Both the position numbers and the translations under genes were made by a program. A DNA stretch of 64,000 bases from Novosphingobium sp. 17-62-19 (GTDB lineage Bacteria > Pseudomonadota > Alphaproteobacteria > Sphingomonadales > Sphingomonadaceae): assembly GCF_002256775.1 (NCBI RefSeq), contig NZ_NCII01000001.1:45278-109277 (forward strand), read 5' to 3'. Below are positions 59,116 to 64,000 of this stretch, one piece after another (position 1 is the stretch's first letter; every line of letters begins with the position of its first letter). Under the pieces are notes generated by a model. That model did no database searches. It worked only from the letters and a program-made list of their open reading frames with translations, and had not been told where the DNA came from.

Positions 59116-59256
59116 CGCAGCAGCGTCAAAAAGGCGCAAGCTTATGGGGCGCTTGCAGACGATCTCATTGAAATCGAACACTTGGCGCTGTCACCAGCAT
59201 TTTGCCTGCCCGCCCATTGGTGAAAGGCCATATGGTCAACTAAGTCAGCCATAAAT

Positions 59257-59301
59257 TACGCAAGAGTGTATCATATTTATCCATTGCACTAAGTTTGCGT
59301 A
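59257..59301. promoter_or_regulatory. paired half-sites in TonB receptor promoter region
   Basis: The 359-bp gap 59116-59474 holds no gene. TACGCAAG at 59257 and TTTGCGTA at 59294 are 37 bp apart in its AT-rich part. The remaining 170 bp form a long untranslated leader before the receptor, ending in ggaggga. The left end (59116-59160) has no clear terminator. Confidence 0.5.
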
Positions 59302-59474
59302 GTTGATACTAGCTCTCCAACGACAAATAGAATCCGGGAAAAGAGGTTGCGTCTGCGTTCAGCGGACGGTCCAGCATCGTCTGGACACTGATTTATCAGG
59401 CGATCCCTTGTGCCTCGGCTTCGCACGAACCTGGTCAGGTCGTGTTGCGGGTTTGAATTTGGAGGGAGATAAAA

Positions 59475-62057
59475 ATGTCTGCAGGGATCACCATGAAATC
59501 ACGCTGGCCGCGCCGCTGCGGTGCCGCGCTGCTCGCCGGGGTGGCGTTTGGCGTCGTTGCCATGCCGCAAGCCGCTTTTGCTGCACAAAATGCTGCGCCC
59601 GATCAGGCATCGGAAGCTGAACAGCCCAGCAGCACGGAAATCATCGTCACCGCCAACCGCCGCGAAGAGCGCGCGCAGGACGTGCCGATCTCGATCACCG
59701 CTATCAGCGCCGAAAGCATCCGCGAACGCGGGCTGACGCAGCTTCAGGACTTGCAGGCCTCGGTGCCTTCGTTGGTCGTCGGCCCCAATGGCCAGGCCTC
59801 GCGCGATGTGATGTCGCCTTCGATCCGCGGGCAGAGCGCCTCTTTCCAGGGCTCGCCCGCCGTCGTCGTCTACATGAACGAAGTGCCGCTGCTTTCATCG
59901 ATCACGCTCTCGGGCCAGGGCGGGCCCGGCACCTTCGTCGATCTCACCAACATTCAGGTTCTGGCCGGTGCGCAGGGCACACTGTTCGGACGGAACACCA
60001 CAGGCGGCGCGATCCTGCTCACGCCGGCCAAGCCGACCGATGCACTTGAGGGGTATGCTCAGGCCGGCTTTGGCAATTACGGGCTGGTCGAAACCGAAGC
60101 CGTTCTCAACATTCCCGTCTCGGACAGGGTCCGACTGCGTCTGGTTGGCGCATCGCGCGATCGCAACGGGTTCACCTATGACACGAACTGGAACAAGGAT
60201 CGCGACGATCAGCACTGGCGCATGGCGCGGGTCGGTCTATGGATCGAACCGGTCGAAGGCGTAACGAACTACACGCTGGCCTATTACGGCACGTCGCACA
60301 GCAACGGCACCGGCTCGATCGCCAAGGACTTCAACACCAACTACTTCATCGGTCTGGCAAGGCGTCCGGTCCCGATCGGCGGTGGGGTGACCGTGCCACT
60401 CGGCGCGATCTCGCCAAACTTCAATTTCTGCGGCGCGGGCACCGGCCCTGCCGATTGCAGCCTCTATACCAATCTGATTGCCGATCAGGAAAAGCGCGGC
60501 ATCCGCAAGACCGCGCACGGCCTCGACAGTTTTGCCAAGCTCGAATCCTGGAGCATCAGCAATACGACCGATATCGAACTGTCCAGCACGCTGACTCTGC
60601 GCAATATCTTCAGCTATTCGGAACTCAGGTCGGATTATGCAAACGATCAGGACGGAACGACCGTGCCGATCTATGACAACGGCAACACCGAGTTGAGCCG
60701 GACCGCGCCGCGTGACTGGTACAAGCAGGTAACCGAGGAACTGCAGGTTCAGGGAACCGGGCTGAACGACAAGCTGACCTACACGGTCGGCGGTTTCTAC
60801 TTCAAGCAAAGCCCTCGCGGCACGATGCGCTACTTTTCCACCAACGTCTGCGCGCGGCCGACACTGGCAGGATGCGGGATCGGGCAGAGTGAAATCGGCA
60901 TCACCAACGAATCGAAGGCCCTCTATGCGCAAGGCTCGCTTGATTTCGGCGCGTTTTCGCCTTCGCTTGATCGGCTGCGTCTGACCGCCGGGTATCGCTA
61001 TACCTGGGATACTGTCGGAGGTACGGCAACTGCATGGAACTTCACGCCGCTGCCCGGTGGCGGTCAGTTCGTAAGCTCGTGCTCGTGGAAGTCCAATCCG
61101 AACCCGAGCCAATCCATCGCCGATCCGCGCAACACCTGCCTGTTCGGCGCAGAACTCAAAAGCTCGTCGCCCAACTGGACGATCGGCCTCGACTATCGCC
61201 CGAACGACAACATCATGGTCTATGGCAAGGCCACGCGCGGCTACAAGGCTGGCGGTTTCAACACCTTTGCCGTGTTTGATTCCACCCGCACCTTCGGCCC
61301 GGAAACGGTCACCGATTATGAACTCGGCTTCAAAAGCGATTTCAACGCAGGTGGGATGCGCGGGCGCTTCAACGTCAATGGCTTCTGGCTGGATTACAAG
61401 AATATCCAGCGCGCAGCGGGCGATTTCAACCGCGCTACGGGAGGTAATGGCGCTGTGACCTTGAACAACGCGTCGGCCACGATCAAAGGCGTTGAAGTCG
61501 AAGCCATGATCCAGCCGACCGAAAACATCGAACTCGGCGGCAACTACAGCCACCTCAATGCCAAGTACAAATCCTTCGTGTTCGACTCAAGCTCGGGCGT
61601 CTGGGATTGCACCGCACAGTCGATCACCTCGCCAAAGGCCTTTGCCGGGGCGGACATGACCTGCCGTCCACTGCAATATCTCTCGCCAAACATTGTCTCG
61701 GTCTATGGCCGGTTCAGCCTGCCGATGGCCGACGATGTGGGCAAGCTGAGCCTGCTGCTCAGCTACAACTGGACCGATGCGCAGCCTACCGCACCGTTCT
61801 CTACCGAGTTCTTCCCCGATGGCACGGTGAACGAGCCAGGCGTATTGCTGCCAAGCTATGGCCTGCTCAACGCCACGATTGACTGGAAGGGCGTCCTTGG
61901 CTCCCCTGTCGATCTCAGCTTGTTTGCCACCAACATCACCAAGAAGAACTACATCATCTCGAACACCGGCATCTATCAGACCATCGGTGCGCAGAGCGTG
62001 ATCTACGGTGAGCCGCGCATGTTCGGCCTGCGCCTGCGCTACAGCTTCGGCAACTGA
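59475..62057 (+). CDS. TonB-dependent outer-membrane receptor
   Basis: A complete 860-residue receptor. It has a signal peptide (residues about 1-36, ending AAFAAQ), a TonB-box-like EIIVTANRREER near residue 55, a plug domain with IRGQSASFQGSP and GAQGTLFGRNTTGGA, a 22-strand-type barrel and a C-terminal LRLRYSFGN ending in an aromatic-rich strand. It is likely to import a steroid or sterol conjugate. It differs from the receptor at 1-2401, so the cluster has two uptake systems. ATG at 59493 is an alternative start with its own aggg. A strong terminator follows. Confidence 0.92.
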   Translation: MSAGITMKSRWPRRCGAALLAGVAFGVVAMPQAAFAAQNAAPDQASEAEQPSSTEIIVTANRREERAQDVPISITAISAESIRERGLTQLQDLQASVPSLVVGPNGQASRDVMSPSIRGQSASFQGSPAVVVYMNEVPLLSSITLSGQGGPGTFVDLTNIQVLAGAQGTLFGRNTTGGAILLTPAKPTDALEGYAQAGFGNYGLVETEAVLNIPVSDRVRLRLVGASRDRNGFTYDTNWNKDRDDQHWRMARVGLWIEPVEGVTNYTLAYYGTSHSNGTGSIAKDFNTNYFIGLARRPVPIGGGVTVPLGAISPNFNFCGAGTGPADCSLYTNLIADQEKRGIRKTAHGLDSFAKLESWSISNTTDIELSSTLTLRNIFSYSELRSDYANDQDGTTVPIYDNGNTELSRTAPRDWYKQVTEELQVQGTGLNDKLTYTVGGFYFKQSPRGTMRYFSTNVCARPTLAGCGIGQSEIGITNESKALYAQGSLDFGAFSPSLDRLRLTAGYRYTWDTVGGTATAWNFTPLPGGGQFVSSCSWKSNPNPSQSIADPRNTCLFGAELKSSSPNWTIGLDYRPNDNIMVYGKATRGYKAGGFNTFAVFDSTRTFGPETVTDYELGFKSDFNAGGMRGRFNVNGFWLDYKNIQRAAGDFNRATGGNGAVTLNNASATIKGVEVEAMIQPTENIELGGNYSHLNAKYKSFVFDSSSGVWDCTAQSITSPKAFAGADMTCRPLQYLSPNIVSVYGRFSLPMADDVGKLSLLLSYNWTDAQPTAPFSTEFFPDGTVNEPGVLLPSYGLLNATIDWKGVLGSPVDLSLFATNITKKNYIISNTGIYQTIGAQSVIYGEPRMFGLRLRYSFGN

Positions 62058-62082
62058 CCGGTGCTGCGGCCATCTGACTGAG

Positions 62083-62115
62083 AAAAAGGCCGGGCGTGAA
62101 ACCCCGGCCTTTTTT
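62083..62115 (+). terminator. intrinsic terminator after TonB receptor
   Basis: The arms AAAAAGGCCGGG and CCCGGCCTTTTT pair perfectly over 12 bp around an 8-nt loop, and the right arm runs into a T-tract. This is the clearest rho-independent terminator in the window. The start codon of the next gene is 25 bp downstream. Confidence 0.9.
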
Positions 62116-62139
62116 GCAACTGAATGGAGAGGATCTGGC

Positions 62140-62937
62140 ATGAGCAGGCAACTTGAAGGGCGCGCAGTCGTCATCACCGGCGCAGCTGATGGCATCGGAC
62201 AGGGCATCGCGCGCCGCTTTGCCAAGGAAGGCGCCAGCGTGATCGTGGCGGATTATGACGCAGAGCGCGGCCAGCAGGTTGCCGATGAATTGCAGGCTCT
62301 TGGCGCGCAGGCCGCTTTCATCCGCTGCGATGTGTCCTTGCGCAATGATGTGTTCGGCGCGGTCGATCTGTGCGTGGAGCGGTTCGGTTCGGTCGATATT
62401 CTCGTCAACAACGCCTATCGCGGCGAGGGGCCGGTGCGCATTGAGCGCAAGACCGACGAACGCTTCGATGATGCGCTGAAGATGTGCCTCTATGCCACCA
62501 AGTGGGCGATGGAGCGCGCGCTGCCGCACATGAAGGCAAAGGGCTGGGGCCGCGTCATCAACATGGCCTCGCTCAACGGCGTCAACGCGCACATGGGCAG
62601 CGCGGACTATAACGTGGCCAAGGAAGCCGTGCGCGCTTACTCCCGCACCGCCGCGCGCGAGTGGGCACCTTACGGCATATGCGTGAACGTGATCTGCCCT
62701 GCTGCTATCTCAGCCGCTTACCGCCGCTTTGCCGAAATCGCCCCTGATGTTGCAGCGGCTAGCGCGGCGGCCAATCCGATGGGCCGCATGGGCGATCCTG
62801 AAAGCGATATCGGCGGCGTGGCGGCATTTCTGGCGAGCGAGGATGCGCGCTATCTGACCGGCAATACCTTGTTTGCCGATGGCGGTGGGCACATCAACGG
62901 CGTGCCGTGGACACCGGATCTTGGGCCTGAAGAATAA
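62140..62937 (+). CDS. classical SDR oxidoreductase
   Basis: A 265-residue SDR. Motifs: TGAADGIG, Asp in VADYD (NAD-type), NNAY in place of NNAG, Ser in NMASLNG, YNVAK and FADGGGHINGVPW. ggagagg precedes the start. It follows the receptor terminator by only 25 bp, so it may depend on read-through or have a promoter within that gap. It is convergent with the SDR at 62991. Confidence 0.84.
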   Translation: MSRQLEGRAVVITGAADGIGQGIARRFAKEGASVIVADYDAERGQQVADELQALGAQAAFIRCDVSLRNDVFGAVDLCVERFGSVDILVNNAYRGEGPVRIERKTDERFDDALKMCLYATKWAMERALPHMKAKGWGRVINMASLNGVNAHMGSADYNVAKEAVRAYSRTAAREWAPYGICVNVICPAAISAAYRRFAEIAPDVAAASAAANPMGRMGDPESDIGGVAAFLASEDARYLTGNTLFADGGGHINGVPWTPDLGPEE

Positions 62938-62945
62938 GCGTTCGG

Positions 62946-62985
62946 GGGACTACCGGTCGGCCCAGTGAGGCCGACCGGTAGTCCC
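62946..62985. terminator. perfect 17-bp hairpin between convergent SDR genes
   Basis: GGGACTACCGGTCGGCC and GGCCGACCGGTAGTCCC are perfect complements with a 6-nt loop, filling the 53-bp convergent gap. There is no T-run, but the stem is long and symmetrical and probably stops transcription from both sides. Confidence 0.7.
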
Positions 62986-62990
62986 GATTA

Positions 62991-63740
62991 TCAGAACAGG
63001 CGCGCTTGGCCGCCATCCACCATCAGCGTCTGTCCCGTCACGTAACCCGCTGAATCGCTGGCAAGAAATACCGCTGCTGCGCCAATATCCGTCTCGCAAT
63101 CGCCAATCCGGCGCATCGGCACTTTGGCGATGTGATCGGCGTAGGCATCGGGGAAGTGCTGCTTCCAGATCTCCACGCCCGGCGAATTGGCAAACGGGCA
63201 GATGATGTTCACGCGCACGCCCAGCGCGCCCCATTCCACCGCCGCCGTCTTGGACAAGGACCGGATCGCCTCTTTCGCCGCGCCATAGGACGCCTGCGTG
63301 GCCATCCCCTGAATGCCCGCGCCGCTGCCAAAATTGATGACCGATCCTTGTGTTTCAACAAGATGCGGCTGTGCGGCTTGCATCAGCAGGAACGTGGCCC
63401 AGAACCCGGTCCCGAAGGCCAGGTCCATCGCTTCGGTCGTCGTGTCCATCAGCATCAGTTGCTGCGATGCCTGCGCCGCGTTGACCAGCACATCAAGCCG
63501 CCCGAATCGGCGCACCGCTTCGTCCACGATGCCAGGCAGGGCGGCGCGGTCCATCAGGTCCACCGCCATGAATGCCACTTCGCCGAATGCACCAAGCTCC
63601 TGCGCGGTCGCTTCGCCAAGGTCCGCTTCGCGGTCCACGATCAGGACCTTTGCTCCGGCTTTGACAAATGCGGCTGCCACACCCTTGGCCACGCCACGCG
63701 CGCCTCCGGTGACGATGGCGGCTTTTCCGGCAAGTTGCAT
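62991..63740 (-). CDS. SDR oxidoreductase
   Basis: A 249-residue SDR. Motifs: TGGARGVAKG, Asp in IVDRE, VNAAQ in place of NNAG, Ser in NFGSGAG, YGAAK and MVDGGQARLF. The layout resembles the SDR at 20286-21047 (both xNAQ, GGQAxxx end). gggagag precedes the ATG at 63740. The promoter region holds three recurring half-sites. Confidence 0.84.
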   Translation of the reverse strand: MQLAGKAAIVTGGARGVAKGVAAAFVKAGAKVLIVDREADLGEATAQELGAFGEVAFMAVDLMDRAALPGIVDEAVRRFGRLDVLVNAAQASQQLMLMDTTTEAMDLAFGTGFWATFLLMQAAQPHLVETQGSVINFGSGAGIQGMATQASYGAAKEAIRSLSKTAAVEWGALGVRVNIICPFANSPGVEIWKQHFPDAYADHIAKVPMRRIGDCETDIGAAAVFLASDSAGYVTGQTLMVDGGQARLF

Positions 63741-63761
63741 GTGAGACTCTCCCGATTATTT

Positions 63762-63833
63762 AATGCGCTAACTATGTGGTTATAAAATACGTAAAGCAAT
63801 GCATAATTGGTGATTCTGCATCATATTTGCGTA
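63762..63833. promoter_or_regulatory. three recurring half-sites before terminal SDR
   Basis: AATGCGCT at 63762, TACGTAAA at 63788 and TTTGCGTA at 63826 are spaced 26 and 38 bp, repeating the order seen at 54449-54519. No gene is visible from 63834 to the window end on either strand, except possible parts of a gene beyond it. Confidence 0.6.
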
Positions 63834-63881
63834 AACTCGTTGGGCCTGAAAGCGGCGATCGTGCGTGCGTTCTCAACAGTG

Positions 63882-63901
63882 CCTAAATGCACCTAAATGC
63901 A
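63882..63901. repeat. two tandem copies of a 10-bp unit
   Basis: CCTAAATGCA occurs twice in direct succession, followed by a degenerate third start (CCTAGCAC). It is possibly a direct-repeat binding site for a regulator of a gene beyond the window, or chance. Confidence 0.3.
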
Positions 63902-64000
63902 CCTAGCACTACTTTGGCAGATTTTTCGAAGGTGCCTTTGCAATGAGCTTATCGCAGTGAGGGCATCGGCGGGGTGGTGGCCGTATGAAGAGGTCGAGAA

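Noticed and set aside
59116-59256. Intrinsic terminator after the double TetR gene
   Set aside because: GCAAGC...GCTTGC near 59140 forms only a 6-bp stem with no T-tract, which is too weak to call.
63882-63901. Start of a CRISPR-like array
   Set aside because: The units are only 10 bp and directly adjacent, with no spacers and no cas genes nearby.
63834-64000. Possible start of a further gene or mobile-element end at the right edge
   Set aside because: Only a short tandem 10-bp repeat is visible. No reading frame with a ribosome site and no inverted terminal repeat could be supported.
1-64000. tRNA, rRNA, riboswitch, integrase or transposase genes
   Set aside because: No cloverleaf with CCA-type end, no conserved rRNA segment and no transposase or integrase motif was recognised while reading both strands.

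Overview
This window looks like chromosomal DNA of a GC-rich alphaproteobacterium, most likely Sphingomonadales (Novosphingobium or Sphingobium type). The reasons are the two large TonB-dependent receptors of sphingomonad style, the very high density of SDR and SnoaL-like genes, the gggagag ribosome-binding sites placed 6-9 nt before most starts, and the family of intergenic palindromes. I see no tRNA, rRNA, CRISPR, phage or transposase gene. The taxonomic call is inference.

The theme is steroid (sterol, androgen, estrogen or bile acid) catabolism. The core is a 17.4-kb plus-strand operon (29569-47742) with overlapping or tightly spaced genes. It encodes an HsaC/TesB-type extradiol dioxygenase, IpdA, IpdB, a crotonase, IpdC, EchA20, FadE31-type and partner acyl-CoA dehydrogenases, FadA6, an SDR, IpdF, a MaoC hydratase, a ketosteroid isomerase (Tyr14/Asp38/Asp99 at the textbook positions), a FadA5-like thiolase and FadD3. 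Together these cover most steps of the known C/D-ring (HIP-CoA) pathway. One gene in it, a FadE30-type dehydrogenase at 41455-42536, is broken by an apparent 97-bp internal deletion. An intact paralogue lies at 48859-50031.

The left 30 kb holds smaller, mostly minus-strand modules: a partial TonB receptor with a Coq4-like gene and an amidohydrolase (1-5263); an MFS transporter, a BaiE-like dehydratase and a second amidohydrolase (7605-11345); an operon of two SDRs, a SnoaL protein, an extended SDR and an esterase (12325-16289); a CYP51-like P450 with its ferredoxin (16407-18296); sulfotransferase-SDR-EthD-SDR (18596-22236); Zn-ADH, GMC oxidase and an unknown protein (22369-25732); and a ketosteroid-dehydrogenase-like flavoprotein with an aldo/keto reductase (26945-29382). 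The right 16 kb holds two tandem pairs of Lrp/AsnC regulators, the FadE30 paralogue, an OYE/SnoaL/flavin reductase operon, a Baeyer-Villiger monooxygenase, a second Coq4-like gene facing a double-domain TetR regulator, and a complete TonB receptor.

The most striking non-coding signal is a dyad close to TTTGCGTA-N18-TACGYAAA. It occurs with exactly the same 26-bp arm offset in eight intergenic regions, and it often has a further half-site 37-38 bp away. It probably marks a regulon that unites the scattered modules. A second regulatory circuit is visible as a perfect 9-bp inverted repeat between the second Coq4-like gene and the fused double-TetR gene.
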